The notes under the pieces were generated by a model. The model was not told the origin of the DNA. It saw only the letters and a program-made list of their open reading frames with translations, and did no database searches. From JTS-RE37 sp041744575 (GTDB lineage Bacteria; Bacteroidota; Bacteroidia; Flavobacteriales; Flavobacteriaceae), in contig JBGTKP010000005.1 of the NCBI GenBank assembly GCA_041744575.1, positions 8,484-72,483 of the forward strand: a stretch of DNA of 64,000 bases, read 5' to 3'. Below, piece by piece: positions 37,811-47,468 of the stretch (positions are counted from its first letter, which is position 1; every line of letters starts with the position of its first letter). The translations under genes and the position numbers were made by a program.

Positions 37811-38764
37811 TTACATCAGGACCCGGATAATATCCTCCTCAGAGATGCCTTCTGCCTCCGCCTTATAATTTTTAATGATCCTGTGCCTCAGAATTCCCAT
37901 GGTAACTGCCTTTACATTCTCGATGTCAGGAGAAAACTTACCTCGAATGGCAGCATGGGCCTTAGCGCCAAGGATCAGATTTTGCGATGCCCTGGGGCCG
38001 GCGCCCCAATCCAGATATTGATTGACATAATCTGAGGATGAGGGAAGGCCCGGCCTTGAACTGTTCACAAGGCGCACTGCATAGTCAAGCACATTATCGG
38101 GAACCGGAATCCTGCGGACCAAATGTTGAATGTCCAGAATTTCCTTGGCAGAGAACATTGAATTAACGGTGGCGGTCTCATCACTCGTTGTGGTTCTGAC
38201 CACCTGTATTTCTTCTGCTAAGGAGGGGTATTTCAATTCGATGGCAAACATAAAACGATCCAATTGAGCTTCAGGCAACGGATAGGTACCTTCCTGTTCA
38301 ATGGGATTCTGTGTGGCCAGAACAAAGTAGGGCAGTTCGAGTTTGTATTGCTTGCCCGTAATTGTCACTGCACGCTCCTGCATCGCCTCCAAAAGAGCTG
38401 CCTGAGTTTTAGGCGGAGTTCGGTTAATTTCGTCCGCCAGGATAATATTGGCGAAGATAGGTCCTTTTAAAAATTTAAAATCCCGGTTCTGATCCAGTAC
38501 TTCACTCCCAAGGATGTCGCTGGGCATGAGGTCCGGAGTAAATTGTATTCGCTTGAAATCAAGACCCAGCGCTTGAGCGATGGTATTGACCATGAGTGTC
38601 TTGGCCAGACCCGGAACTCCAATCAGAAGGGAATGACCCCCGGTATAGATGGACAGCAGAATCTGGTCTATTACCTCCTCCTGACCAACGATCACTTTCG
38701 CTATCTCCTGTTTAAGTGCTTTGTGTTTTTCTACTAACTGATTGATCGCCGCAACGTCAGACAT
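37811..38764 (-). CDS. MoxR-family AAA+ ATPase
   Basis: 317 aa. Walker A GVPGLAKT at residues 49-56; Walker B ILADEINR; sensor 1 FVLATQNPIEQEGTYPLPEAQLDRF; a C-terminal lid domain with GAGPRASQNL. MoxR ATPases act as chaperones that mature or activate protein complexes, usually with a von Willebrand factor A partner. No such partner is in the adjacent genes; the neighbours upstream are two SurA-type foldases, 4 nt away. This MoxR-foldase linkage suggests a joint envelope-protein quality role (inference). Confidence 0.93.
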   Translation of the reverse strand: MSDVAAINQLVEKHKALKQEIAKVIVGQEEVIDQILLSIYTGGHSLLIGVPGLAKTLMVNTIAQALGLDFKRIQFTPDLMPSDILGSEVLDQNRDFKFLKGPIFANIILADEINRTPPKTQAALLEAMQERAVTITGKQYKLELPYFVLATQNPIEQEGTYPLPEAQLDRFMFAIELKYPSLAEEIQVVRTTTSDETATVNSMFSAKEILDIQHLVRRIPVPDNVLDYAVRLVNSSRPGLPSSSDYVNQYLDWGAGPRASQNLILGAKAHAAIRGKFSPDIENVKAVTMGILRHRIIKNYKAEAEGISEEDIIRVLM

Positions 38765-38768
38765 CCAA

Positions 38769-40256
38769 TTATTTCTTTACCCATTGATTTGCAAAATTGC
38801 AATCCTGTTTCGCACTGTTTACACTTATATAGGTATCTTCAATATGTTCCTCCATCCATTTGGAGATGGCACTTAATTGTTTTTTCCGAAGGGCGAGCTC
38901 CTGAATTTTGAGATAGTCCTTGGCAAAGTCCGCTTTGTGTTCCTCATACCTGTTGGTTACTTTCAGCAATTTATAAATTGGAGCTCCTCCCCTTGGATCC
39001 TGTTCTAGTAAAGGAAATGATATTTCGTTATCCTTCAGGTTTCTTACCTGGTTGTAAAGGGAGGGATCCATTTTGGTCAGCTCAAAACGCGAATCATAGT
39101 TGGTTGGATTACGCAAAAGACCCCCGTCAAATTTCGTTTCTTTTTCATCGGAAAAATTCATGGCTGCCTCGGCAAAAGTATATTTGCCTTCTGTGATATG
39201 TTTTCTGATGGAGTCAAGTTCCTTATTGGCATTTTGGATTGCCGATTCAGGAACTTCAGGAATCATCAGGATGTGGCGTACATCCCGCTCCTGACCGCGG
39301 ATCTTCTCTACATAGATAATGTGATAGCCGAAAATGGATTCGAATGGATCTGAAATTTCCCCTTCCTGCAGACTGAAAGCCACATCCTTGAATTCCTTCA
39401 CGAATTGTGTCTCTTTAGTGATGCTGTAAAACCCGCCGTTGGGCCTGGAAGCGGCGTCCTCTGTATACAAAATTGCCTTGACTTTAAAACTGGCTTCATT
39501 GTCCTCTACATCCGCCTTGATTTCATTGAGTTTATCAATGACTTTCTGCTTCTCCGTTTCAGGGATTGTTGGTCTTTTGATGATTTGGGAAATCTCGAGT
39601 TCCGCACCGAAAATGGGTCTTTCAGCTTCCGGGATTTTATTAAAGAACTGCCGGACTTCCTCAGGTGTCACCTTGATATCACCAACGATTTTTTGCTGCA
39701 TTTTCTCAGAAAGCATTCGCAATTTATTGATATTGAAAAGCTCTTCCCTGAAATCCTCGGCGGTCTCTTTCTTGTAGAATTGCAATAACTTTTCCATCGA
39801 CCCCAGTTGCTGCACCAACTGTTGCACATACCGCTCATTGGCCGCATTGACCTCGTCATCCGAAACAAGTAAACTGTCCTGAATTGCCTGATGTGCGTAA
39901 AGTCGGTCTTCCATGAGCTTCCCGAGCAGACTGCATTCCGAAATCTCTTCTGTGGATCCTCCCTGGCTGCGTATATCGATCTGCGCCTTCTGCACGTCCG
40001 AATCGAGTATCACATAATCGCCCACTACTGCAGCTATTCCGTCTAGTTTGATCCTGTTGCCGGCTCGTACCGTATCCTTGTCCTTCCTTATAGCCGGATT
40101 AGCTTCGGCGAGGGCCTCGGGGGGTTCAATCTGGGTATCCGGTATGGAGTCGTAAGTTTGTGAAAATGCCAGTTCCATGGCACCAATAAGGAAGAAAAGC
40201 AGGAAGTTATTTGCCCGGCCCGTAAACCTCGAATTCGTTATCTTTCGTAGCTTCAT
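38769..40256 (-). CDS. surA: SurA-type periplasmic peptidyl-prolyl isomerase
   Basis: 495 aa. Signal peptide (hydrophobic FLLFFLIGAMELAFS, then Q). A SurA N-terminal chaperone region (about 70-215) contains IAAVVGDYVILDSDVQKA. Two parvulin domains follow: the first around 225-325 (ELEISQIIKRP to GYHIIYVEKIRG), the second around 330-430 (VRHILMIPEVP to APIYKLLKVTNR). It helps unfolded outer-membrane proteins cross the periplasm, by family knowledge. The gene overlaps the upstream foldase gene by 50 nt. Confidence 0.9.
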   Translation of the reverse strand: MKLRKITNSRFTGRANNFLLFFLIGAMELAFSQTYDSIPDTQIEPPEALAEANPAIRKDKDTVRAGNRIKLDGIAAVVGDYVILDSDVQKAQIDIRSQGGSTEEISECSLLGKLMEDRLYAHQAIQDSLLVSDDEVNAANERYVQQLVQQLGSMEKLLQFYKKETAEDFREELFNINKLRMLSEKMQQKIVGDIKVTPEEVRQFFNKIPEAERPIFGAELEISQIIKRPTIPETEKQKVIDKLNEIKADVEDNEASFKVKAILYTEDAASRPNGGFYSITKETQFVKEFKDVAFSLQEGEISDPFESIFGYHIIYVEKIRGQERDVRHILMIPEVPESAIQNANKELDSIRKHITEGKYTFAEAAMNFSDEKETKFDGGLLRNPTNYDSRFELTKMDPSLYNQVRNLKDNEISFPLLEQDPRGGAPIYKLLKVTNRYEEHKADFAKDYLKIQELALRKKQLSAISKWMEEHIEDTYISVNSAKQDCNFANQWVKK

Positions 40257-41073
40257 CTATAATCTCCGTTTCTAATTTTCTAATATAATCCAGTTTCCTT
40301 CTATTCAGCAACACTTGTCGGATGGTCTGTTCAATATAGGAAAGCGGTGCAATCTCATTCACTTTAAGGACGTCTGTAACCTCAGCCAAATATACCCCCA
40401 ACTCATCCTCCAAATCAAAAAATTGTGATTTTTTTAAGTACTGATCCTCATTGTCGTAGGTAAGTGGCGGAATCTCGTCAATCACCTCGGAAGCCTCTAT
40501 CCATATCGAATCGTTAAAGTTGAGCTTCCTGAAGTGCACCCCAATTGAATCCAGGTATTCCAGGTCTTCTTTATTGAATCGTTTCAGTCTTTCAGTGACT
40601 TCTTTCCGCTGCTGAAACTGGGGTGACAATTCAATAAAGCGGAGTTTCACCAATTTTTCCTTTAACTTAAAATTCTCCTTTTCACGATCATAATATTGCT
40701 GCAGTTCCGACCTCGCAATGGTTGTATCTTCTGCTCTTATCACCAGCGCCTCTTTGTAAGCCCTTGTGTATAAATCGGTTCTGTAGTTGTCAACCAGTTT
40801 TTCAAAATCAGCAAGCTGTTCCTCAGACAGGTTAATCCTTGCCTTGCTTAACAATAACTGTTTGGTTGCCCAGTTATTGATAAAATTTGTAATGATGGAA
40901 GCGCTATCCTCGGGGGAAACATCCGATCCAAGAAGCCCGGAAATGTCCTCCCGATAGAGAAAGCTCTTACCAACCCTTGCAAGAGGTATTTTCTCTTCAT
41001 CCTTCTTAAAAAGCGATTCACAGGATACCAGAAAAAAGATCAAGAGAAGCAATAGTGAAAATGCCTTTGTCAT
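40207..41073 (-). CDS. Foldase-like lipoprotein related to SurA/PpiD N-domains
   Basis: 288 aa. Lipoprotein signal with lipobox FLVSC (Cys18). The next segment (ARVGKSFLYREDISGLL) matches the start of SurA/PpiD chaperone domains. The rest is helical and charged with a weak parvulin-like part in the middle and no clear active-site set, so it may be a chaperone without isomerase activity. It leads the operon foldase - surA - moxR. Its promoter is at 41105-41134. The 50-nt overlap with surA implies tight co-expression. Confidence 0.8.
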   Translation of the reverse strand: MTKAFSLLLLLIFFLVSCESLFKKDEEKIPLARVGKSFLYREDISGLLGSDVSPEDSASIITNFINNWATKQLLLSKARINLSEEQLADFEKLVDNYRTDLYTRAYKEALVIRAEDTTIARSELQQYYDREKENFKLKEKLVKLRFIELSPQFQQRKEVTERLKRFNKEDLEYLDSIGVHFRKLNFNDSIWIEASEVIDEIPPLTYDNEDQYLKKSQFFDLEDELGVYLAEVTDVLKVNEIAPLSYIEQTIRQVLLNRRKLDYIRKLETEIIDEATKDNEFEVYGPGK

Positions 41074-41104
41074 AATAACATCCAGCTCTAAAAAATGAAT
41101 TGGG

Positions 41105-41134
41105 CAAAAATAGCAAAACCACTACTGCCCGCAA
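41105..41134 (-). promoter_or_regulatory. Promoter of the foldase-surA-moxR operon
   Basis: Minus strand: TTG (41134-41132), 19-nt spacer, TATTTTTG (41112-41105), an exact TAnnTTTG box. It ends 32 nt before the start codon. Confidence 0.6.
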
Positions 41135-41215
41135 GATTTACAAGATTGATTAACACATTTTTAATGCTAAAAAGGCTTGAATTTAGTACATTAGTCAGTA
41201 TATGTTGTTAATTGA

Positions 41216-41695
41216 ATGAAATATACGAACGAAATTACTATAAATAAACCCCGTGCGGAATTAGTCAAAAAACTGGAAGATCCACAGAACATGAAATTCT
41301 GGCAGAGAGATTTCCAACGTTACAGGCTTATTTCAGGAACTCCAGGGAGAGAAGGGGCGCGGATGGAACTTCGTTACAAAATAGGAAAGAGAAAAATCAT
41401 AATGATAGAAACCATTATGAAACGCAATCCACCCTATGAATTTCACACCATGTATGAGGCCAAGGGATTACAAAATATTCAGAAGAACTATTTTAAGGAT
41501 GTGGATGATCACACCACTAAATGGATTGCGGAAAATGAATTCCAATTTACCGGATTTCTGATGAAGTTGATAGGATTTCTGATGCCAGGGGCCCTGAAGT
41601 CCCGGTCACTAAGGTACCTGAAAGATTTTAAGGCCTTTGTAGAAGATGGTATTTCTGTTGGGAACTCCGAAAAAAACAACCCTGAGAATGGATAG
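41216..41695 (+). CDS. SRPBCC-family (START-like) protein
   Basis: 159 aa. The first strand and helix read Y-T-N-E-I-T-I-N-K-P-R-A-E-L, the usual opening of polyketide cyclase/SRPBCC domains. Further features are W-Q-R-D near residue 30, a GAR-x-E-L strand, and a long C-terminal helix with LRYLKDFKAFVE. This fold binds hydrophobic ligands; no ligand is predictable. First of three plus-strand genes. Its last 8 nt overlap the start of the next gene (ATGGATAG), so they are translationally coupled. Confidence 0.8.
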   Translation: MKYTNEITINKPRAELVKKLEDPQNMKFWQRDFQRYRLISGTPGREGARMELRYKIGKRKIIMIETIMKRNPPYEFHTMYEAKGLQNIQKNYFKDVDDHTTKWIAENEFQFTGFLMKLIGFLMPGALKSRSLRYLKDFKAFVEDGISVGNSEKNNPENG

Positions 41696-41927
41696 AAAAA
41701 TTAAATTGATATGGGATTTCAGAGGACCTGATGCTGGTGAAACGGCGCGTCATCACGAACATCATCTGAAGGAATACAGCCAACGCGAAATGGGAGGCGT
41801 AGAGATAACAGGCCATTCGGATTATAGTGACAGCCACAGTATTGCTTATCTTGTGGTCGAAGAAAAAGTCATGCCCCCAGTTCGGGATGCACTCATTCCT
41901 CATAGGGGAGAGATCTACGATAAATGA
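41688..41927 (+). CDS. Small conserved-looking protein of unknown function
   Basis: 79 aa from the ATG at 41688. The longer frame from 41646 lies wholly inside the upstream gene and is rejected. The sequence is charged, with a His cluster (ARHHEHHLKEY, residues about 19-29) and a beta-strand-like SHSIAYLVVEE. No signal peptide and no membrane segment. Not recognised. Coupled to the SRPBCC gene by an 8-nt overlap and followed 37 nt later by a serine hydrolase. The His-rich patch could bind a metal, but that is speculation. Confidence 0.7.
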   Translation: MDRKIKLIWDFRGPDAGETARHHEHHLKEYSQREMGGVEITGHSDYSDSHSIAYLVVEEKVMPPVRDALIPHRGEIYDK

Positions 41928-41964
41928 CCATTCCTGTCTGCGCAGGAATCAAAAATTTCCCAGC

Positions 41965-43101
41965 TTGAGAAAATACCTTTACATGTTCCTCTTTTTCTGT
42001 CTTGTGATAGAAGGCTGCCAAAAGAAAGAACAGATATCAGATCCTTTGGCCTGGGCACTTGCCAGCAAAAAAACCGCCATCCGAAAGGTGATGGACAGCG
42101 TGGGACAATATGAAGTACAGATTCTGTATACCAAAATTGATCGCGAAAATAAAAATATCCGCTTCACCGATTATGCATTTCAGGTGAATGATAGCCTGTA
42201 TTTTTACCCCGCCAGTACCGTAAAATTTCCGATTGCCGTAATTGCCCTTGAAAAGCTTAATACCCTGGACAGCATCCGGACAAATACACGCTATTATATA
42301 GAAGGTGACTCCGTTGAAAATACATTCGAAAATGATATAGTAAACGTTTTCACCATAAGTGATAATCACGCCAACAACCGCCTACTTGAATTTCTAGGGC
42401 AGGATGCGATCAATTCAGGCCTTGAGAATAAAGGAATTTTTCCCGTTAGGATCTCTCACAGGCTGGGGGTACACTCAGACGAGATTACTACACAACCGCT
42501 GATCATCTATCTCAACGACAGTACAACGGCTACCTCACTACCTATTGTCAATGCTGAGCCGAAAGCCCTCCGGATGGAAGGGATACAGAAAGGAACCGGA
42601 TTCTATCTTGAGGATTCCCTTATCCACGAACCATTTGATTTCGCCCTTAAAAACTACTACCCGATCCGTTCACAACACGAGCTTCTCAAAAGGGTGATTT
42701 TCCCTGACCAATACAAAGCCGGGGAACAGTTCAGGATCAGCCCTTCCCAGCGCGAATTCCTTCTGAAATCGATGCAACGCCTTCCCAGGTCTGCCGGTTA
42801 TGACCCGGAAGTCTATTATGACAGCTTTTGTAAATTTTTTATGTTCGGGGATTCAAAAGACCGCATACCGCCCAACTTTAAAATCTACAACAAAGTTGGT
42901 TTTGCCTATGGAACTCTGACAGACTGCGCCTATATCACTGACGAAGACAAACAGATCGAATTCCTTCTGACTGCAACTATTTTGGTAAACAAGGACGGGA
43001 TATTCAATGACGATAACTACGAATATGAAACCGTTGGCATCCCATTTCTTGCCGAACTGGGGAGGCTTTTATATTCCTTTGAGTTGGATAGAAAAGACTA
43101 A
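41965..43101 (+). CDS. Serine hydrolase, class A beta-lactamase-like lipoprotein
   Basis: 378 aa if started at TTG 41965, which supplies a basic n-region (M-R-K-Y) before the hydrophobic core and lipobox VIEGC (Cys18). The ATG at 41983 would remove every positive charge. Catalytic features: S84-T-V-K87 (SxxK), S132-D-N134 (SDN loop) and a K-V-G near residue 310 in place of KTG. It belongs to the penicillin-recognising serine hydrolase fold. Whether it hydrolyses beta-lactams or another ester or peptide is unknown; the class A Glu166-type loop is not evident. Third gene of the SRPBCC operon. Confidence 0.78.
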   Translation: MRKYLYMFLFFCLVIEGCQKKEQISDPLAWALASKKTAIRKVMDSVGQYEVQILYTKIDRENKNIRFTDYAFQVNDSLYFYPASTVKFPIAVIALEKLNTLDSIRTNTRYYIEGDSVENTFENDIVNVFTISDNHANNRLLEFLGQDAINSGLENKGIFPVRISHRLGVHSDEITTQPLIIYLNDSTTATSLPIVNAEPKALRMEGIQKGTGFYLEDSLIHEPFDFALKNYYPIRSQHELLKRVIFPDQYKAGEQFRISPSQREFLLKSMQRLPRSAGYDPEVYYDSFCKFFMFGDSKDRIPPNFKIYNKVGFAYGTLTDCAYITDEDKQIEFLLTATILVNKDGIFNDDNYEYETVGIPFLAELGRLLYSFELDRKD

Positions 43102-43137
43102 TTCCGCCGTCACGATCACGAAGAAGGCTGTATTAAA

Positions 43138-44445
43138 CTAGTCTGCCGCTGGCACTCCATACAGATCGAAGTCCTCCGCTGCAGTAATCAGAATATTCAT
43201 AAATTCCCCTTGTTTCAGATAGTGCCTGGAGGCATCCACCAACACCTCATTATCCACATCCGGAGAGTCAGATTCGGTTCGGCCGACAAAATATTCCCCG
43301 TCTTTTCTGTCTATCAGACACCGAAAAGTTTTTCCGATCTTTTTCTGATTTAACTCCCAGGAAATCTGAGATTGAATTTCCATTATCTCATTGGCCCGAC
43401 GCTGTTTTATCTCTTCCGGGACATCATCCTGCAATCCGAATGCGTGTGTATCTTCTTCGTGGCTATAGGTGAAACATCCCAATCTGTCAAACCTGGTTTC
43501 CTGCACCCATTCCTTCAGCAAGCGGAAATCCTCCTCGGTTTCACCTGGATAACCTACTATCAAGGTAGTGCGTATGGTCATTCCGGGTACCTGACTGCGG
43601 AATTCCCTTAGCAGCCGGTTCGTTTTTTCCATGGTGGTTCCCCTACGCATACTTTTGAGAATGCTGTCAGAAATGTGTTGCAAGGGAATATCCAGATAAT
43701 TACAAATTTTAGGTTCTTCGCGCATCACCCGGAGTACCTCCATAGGAAAACCTGTTGGAAAGGCATAATGCAGTCGTATCCATTCGATACCTTCAACGGT
43801 AACCAATTGTTGAAGTAACTCTGCAAGATGACGCTTCCCATAAAGGTCAAGCCCGTAATAAGTTAGGTCCTGTGCGATCAGGATAAGTTCCTTCACCCCC
43901 TTTTCTGCCAGTTTGCGGGATTCCAGGATCAAATCCTCCACAGGTTTACTTTTATGCCTGCCCCGCATCAACGGGATGGCGCAAAAGGAACACGGCCTGT
44001 CACAGCCTTCGGCAATTTTGAGATAGGCGTAGGATTTAGGTGTGGTGGTCAGTCGTTCCCCAATGAGTTCATGCCGGTAATCGGCCCCGAGCGCCTTAAG
44101 TAATGCCGGTAATTCGCTGGTCCCGAAGTAGGCATCCACATTCGGAATCTCCTTTTTGAGCTCCGGTTTGTAGCGTTCACTCAGACAGCCCGTAACGAAT
44201 ACCTTGTCAATATCACCGGCCTCCTTTTTCCGAACAAACTCTAAAATGGTATTGATACTTTCTTCCTTTGCATTGCCTATAAACCCGCAGGTATTGATTA
44301 CCACAATATTGCCGTCCTCCTCGTGGACCACCTTCTTGTTGTCAGCCTGCAATTGTCCCATCAGTACTTCTGAATCATAGGTGTTTTTGGAACACCCAAG
44401 GGTAACTACATTGATGATATTTTTTTTTAATGATTTTGTTCGCAT
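43138..44445 (-). CDS. rimO: Ribosomal protein S12 methylthiotransferase
   Basis: 435 aa from the Met at 44443-44445 (MRTKSLKKN); the longer frame adds an unlikely hydrophobic start. The N-terminal UPF0004 cluster cysteines are C18, C53 and C87. The radical-SAM motif is C148-x3-C152-x2-C155 (GCDRPCSFC). The TRAM domain lies at the C-terminus. It adds a methylthio group to an Asp of ribosomal protein S12 using SAM and two iron-sulfur clusters. A TATTTTTG box is present upstream (44471-44464, minus strand) without a well-spaced TTG. Confidence 0.96.
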   Translation of the reverse strand: MRTKSLKKNIINVVTLGCSKNTYDSEVLMGQLQADNKKVVHEEDGNIVVINTCGFIGNAKEESINTILEFVRKKEAGDIDKVFVTGCLSERYKPELKKEIPNVDAYFGTSELPALLKALGADYRHELIGERLTTTPKSYAYLKIAEGCDRPCSFCAIPLMRGRHKSKPVEDLILESRKLAEKGVKELILIAQDLTYYGLDLYGKRHLAELLQQLVTVEGIEWIRLHYAFPTGFPMEVLRVMREEPKICNYLDIPLQHISDSILKSMRRGTTMEKTNRLLREFRSQVPGMTIRTTLIVGYPGETEEDFRLLKEWVQETRFDRLGCFTYSHEEDTHAFGLQDDVPEEIKQRRANEIMEIQSQISWELNQKKIGKTFRCLIDRKDGEYFVGRTESDSPDVDNEVLVDASRHYLKQGEFMNILITAAEDFDLYGVPAAD

Positions 44446-44541
44446 ACCTCCTCTGGTGAAGCACAAAAATACAACAACCCACAACAATTGCTGTTTGATT
44501 AAAAGAATAACTGATTTTTCACGTTACACCCTTTTAACCTG

Positions 44542-45663
44542 ATGATACGGACGCTACACCGCATTTCCTACCCTTTACTGCTATTCACTTTCCTTATAGT
44601 GATTGCTTCTGGCTGCACCCACCGGAACGATGATTCTCCTGGGTCCGGCGTCCCGGATGATCCTAGCCCTGAGGAAGCGATATATTTTCCGCCTGCTGAT
44701 GGCTCTGAATGGGAAAGTATTTCTATGTCAGATCTTGCCTGGAATACGGCGGCTGAGCAACCGTTAATTGACCTGCTCGCCAGCAGTGATACAAAGGCAT
44801 TCCTGATCCTGCACAACGGGAAAATTGCCATGGAAAGCTACTTTAATGATTTTACAAGAGACAGCATCTGGTACTGGGCATCTGCCGGAAAATCGCTGAC
44901 GGCCTTTACTGTGGGGATCGCCGCGGAGAAGAATGTCCTCAACATAAATAATCCAACCTCCCAATATCTGGGAACAGGCTGGACCTCAGCTCCTGCTAAT
45001 AAAGAAGCCCTTATTACCATTCGTCATCAACTGAGCATGACAACCGGTCTTAAAGAATCTGCTTTTGATTGTGTGGATCCCGGTTGCCTGGAGTATGAAA
45101 GTGATGCAGGTTCACGCTGGGCATATCACAACGGGCCGTATACCTTGCTGCAAAAAATGGTCGGAGAGGCTCTGAATACCAATTTCAGTGCATTTTTTAA
45201 TACCTACCTCAGGAATAAAATTGGGATGGACGGTGCCTGGATCACCACCAACGGGCACAACCAGGTTTATTTTAGTACCGCCAGAAGTATGGCTAGATTC
45301 GGGCTTCTGAATCTGAGTAATGGGATCTGGGATGGAGAGATCCTGCTTTCCGATACTAAATTTCTGGAAGAAATGAAAAACACTTCGCAGGAATTCAACA
45401 AGGCATATGGTTACCTCTGGTGGTTAAATGGCAGGGAAAGTTATATGCTTCCGGGTTCCAGGATTTCCTTTCAGGGTCAGTTAATACCCAATGCCCCTCA
45501 GAGCCTTTTCGCCGGCCTGGGTAAAGGTGATCAGAAACTCTATGTAATTCCCTCCAAATCGTTGGTGATTGTACGCATGGGAGAAGGAAGCGGACAGGAG
45601 GCCCAGGGGCCGACCGGATTTGATAATCAATTATGGGAAAAGATCAATGCGCTGATAAATTGA
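44542..45663 (+). CDS. Class C beta-lactamase-like serine hydrolase, lipoprotein
   Basis: 373 aa. Lipoprotein signal (LLLFTFLIVIASGC, Cys25). Penicillin-binding-like motifs: S114-A-G-K117 (SxxK) and Y195-H-N197 (YxN). The third motif is not clearly H/KTG. A family hallmark, HQLSMTTGL, is present near residue 162. Members include esterases, D-peptidases and lactamases; the activity is not decidable from sequence. It is divergent from rimO and convergent with the amidase gene. Confidence 0.85.
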   Translation: MIRTLHRISYPLLLFTFLIVIASGCTHRNDDSPGSGVPDDPSPEEAIYFPPADGSEWESISMSDLAWNTAAEQPLIDLLASSDTKAFLILHNGKIAMESYFNDFTRDSIWYWASAGKSLTAFTVGIAAEKNVLNINNPTSQYLGTGWTSAPANKEALITIRHQLSMTTGLKESAFDCVDPGCLEYESDAGSRWAYHNGPYTLLQKMVGEALNTNFSAFFNTYLRNKIGMDGAWITTNGHNQVYFSTARSMARFGLLNLSNGIWDGEILLSDTKFLEEMKNTSQEFNKAYGYLWWLNGRESYMLPGSRISFQGQLIPNAPQSLFAGLGKGDQKLYVIPSKSLVIVRMGEGSGQEAQGPTGFDNQLWEKINALIN

Positions 45664-45696
45664 AAAGGTCTGGGATATAGGAACGGTAATGGATCA

Positions 45697-47409
45697 CTAA
45701 TGGTAATCCTCAGGTAATTTCCGTGCCCCGGTAAGCGTTTCAAAGGCCATGCCCAAATTCAAGAGCATTTCTTCCTGAAATGATTTTCCAATTAAAGTAA
45801 GGTTTACAGGTTCTCCATCAGCCCTGTAACCCATCGGTACTGAAAGAGCAGGGTATTTGGCAACCGCGGCATAGCCTGCATGGGTATTATTAACTGACAG
45901 GATGGCATCCAACTGATGCTCCCTCATGGGGGTATCAAAGAACGAGCGTCCGCTGAGTTCCAACCGGCTTTTTATGCGCTGCAGTGATTCCGTTGAAGTC
46001 GTATCGGCCATGATGCCTTCAAAAACTGCCTGCCCATAAGGGATTCTGGTCAGTGAATCTTCCCTGTTAAAAGCTACTGCCTCTTCCACGGAATGAATGG
46101 TCACTTTCCCATCCGTATTTCCATAAACCTTCAGGTAGGCGGGCAGGTCTTTTTTCATGTCCAAATTCAGAATGCTTATAAATCCATCCATCGAAACTTC
46201 CGGAGGGGTAAACTCGAAAATCAAGGCACCTGCCTGTTTTAGTTTTTGGATCGTTTGCAAGTAAAGTGTATCAGATACGAGGAATTGCCGGAACACCCCC
46301 AGGCGCTTACCTTTCAAAGCGGAATCTGCGGTGGAGCGTTTCTCCCTTGGGTCTTTAAATTTGGGGGTGACTGATTGGCTATCAAGCGAATCAAATCCTG
46401 TCATGGCATCCAACAAAATGGCATTGTCCGTAACATTCCTCGTCATGGGACCCGGCGTATCCAAGGTACCGGATATTGGAATGATCCCGCTTCGGCTCAG
46501 CAGGCCCACCGTTGGTTTGAGGCCTACAACGGAATTCTGTCCGGAGGGAGACAATATGGAACCTGAGGTTTCGGTGCCAACGGCAGCAACAGCATATTCT
46601 GCAGCCATGGCCGTGCCGCTGCCTGAACTACTGCCTCCCGTCTCAAACTTTCTCCTTCCATAAGGGTTGAGAGTCTGACCTCCCACCGCACTGTATCCAA
46701 CAGGACATCCGCTGCAAAGAAAATAGGCCCATTCACTGAGATTCACCTTGCCCAGGATAAGAGCGCCGTGCTTTTTCAATTGCTTTACAATAAATGCGTC
46801 TTCAACTTCATTCTCTTGCAGTGCGATAGCGCCGGCCGTTGTAGCCATTCCGGCGGTATTTATGTTGTCCTTGAGCAGTATTGGCATGCCATACACCGGA
46901 TGATGGGTTGCCTTCCGGTCTTCCCGTAACAGCTTATCCAATTCACGGGCCTGGGAAACCACATCCCTGTTCAGGGCGAGAATAGTATTCAGGGTCGTGG
47001 TATTATCAAGCTCAAAAGAATAAATCCTGTAAAGGTAAAACAGTACCAGTTCCTCATAAGACATATTCCCGGCCGAAATGCCCGCCTGGATTTCAGGGAT
47101 GGTTCTCCCAATTATCAGCGGTTTCAGCCTTTGATAGTCACTTTCAGGCATGGTTGAAACCTCCTGGTATAGCGGTCTGAAAATATCGTTTTTATCCAGA
47201 ACCCTTGACTGGATGAGTATGTATTGCATCCTCCCGAGCTTGTGGGTCTTGTTGGCAGCTACTTCGGCTGAATCGTTGTAGGGCGTCCAAAGTATAACCG
47301 TATCATTTATTCCTTTGTCAGCAGAGGGTGTTCCATGGCTCGATTCACGGCAGCTAAAACACAGCAGCATCCCTGTTATCAGGAGGCTCATTTTCATACA
47401 TTCATTCAT
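45697..47409 (-). CDS. Amidase-signature family enzyme, lipoprotein
   Basis: 570 aa (a Met four codons in would give a better lipoprotein start). Lipobox CFSC (Cys20). Ser-cisSer-Lys triad: Lys180 in ILLKDNINTAG, the Gly/Ser-rich GGSSSGSGTAMAA (258-270) holding the cis-Ser, and the nucleophile Ser284 in TETSGSILSPSG. It hydrolyses an amide substrate in the periplasm; the natural substrate is unknown. It lies 59 nt downstream of ftsY on the same strand and may be read through from it. Converges with the class C hydrolase gene. Confidence 0.87.
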   Translation of the reverse strand: MNECMKMSLLITGMLLCFSCRESSHGTPSADKGINDTVILWTPYNDSAEVAANKTHKLGRMQYILIQSRVLDKNDIFRPLYQEVSTMPESDYQRLKPLIIGRTIPEIQAGISAGNMSYEELVLFYLYRIYSFELDNTTTLNTILALNRDVVSQARELDKLLREDRKATHHPVYGMPILLKDNINTAGMATTAGAIALQENEVEDAFIVKQLKKHGALILGKVNLSEWAYFLCSGCPVGYSAVGGQTLNPYGRRKFETGGSSSGSGTAMAAEYAVAAVGTETSGSILSPSGQNSVVGLKPTVGLLSRSGIIPISGTLDTPGPMTRNVTDNAILLDAMTGFDSLDSQSVTPKFKDPREKRSTADSALKGKRLGVFRQFLVSDTLYLQTIQKLKQAGALIFEFTPPEVSMDGFISILNLDMKKDLPAYLKVYGNTDGKVTIHSVEEAVAFNREDSLTRIPYGQAVFEGIMADTTSTESLQRIKSRLELSGRSFFDTPMREHQLDAILSVNNTHAGYAAVAKYPALSVPMGYRADGEPVNLTLIGKSFQEEMLLNLGMAFETLTGARKLPEDYH

Positions 47410-47468
47410 GGATAAGGCAGATTTTCAAGACCGTGATTTAAACACCGGTATTCCGGGTTCCAGAGTTT

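Noticed and set aside
41646..41687. Longer N-terminus for the 79-residue protein
   Set aside because: Entirely inside the upstream SRPBCC gene; the ATG at 41688 gives the usual short overlap.
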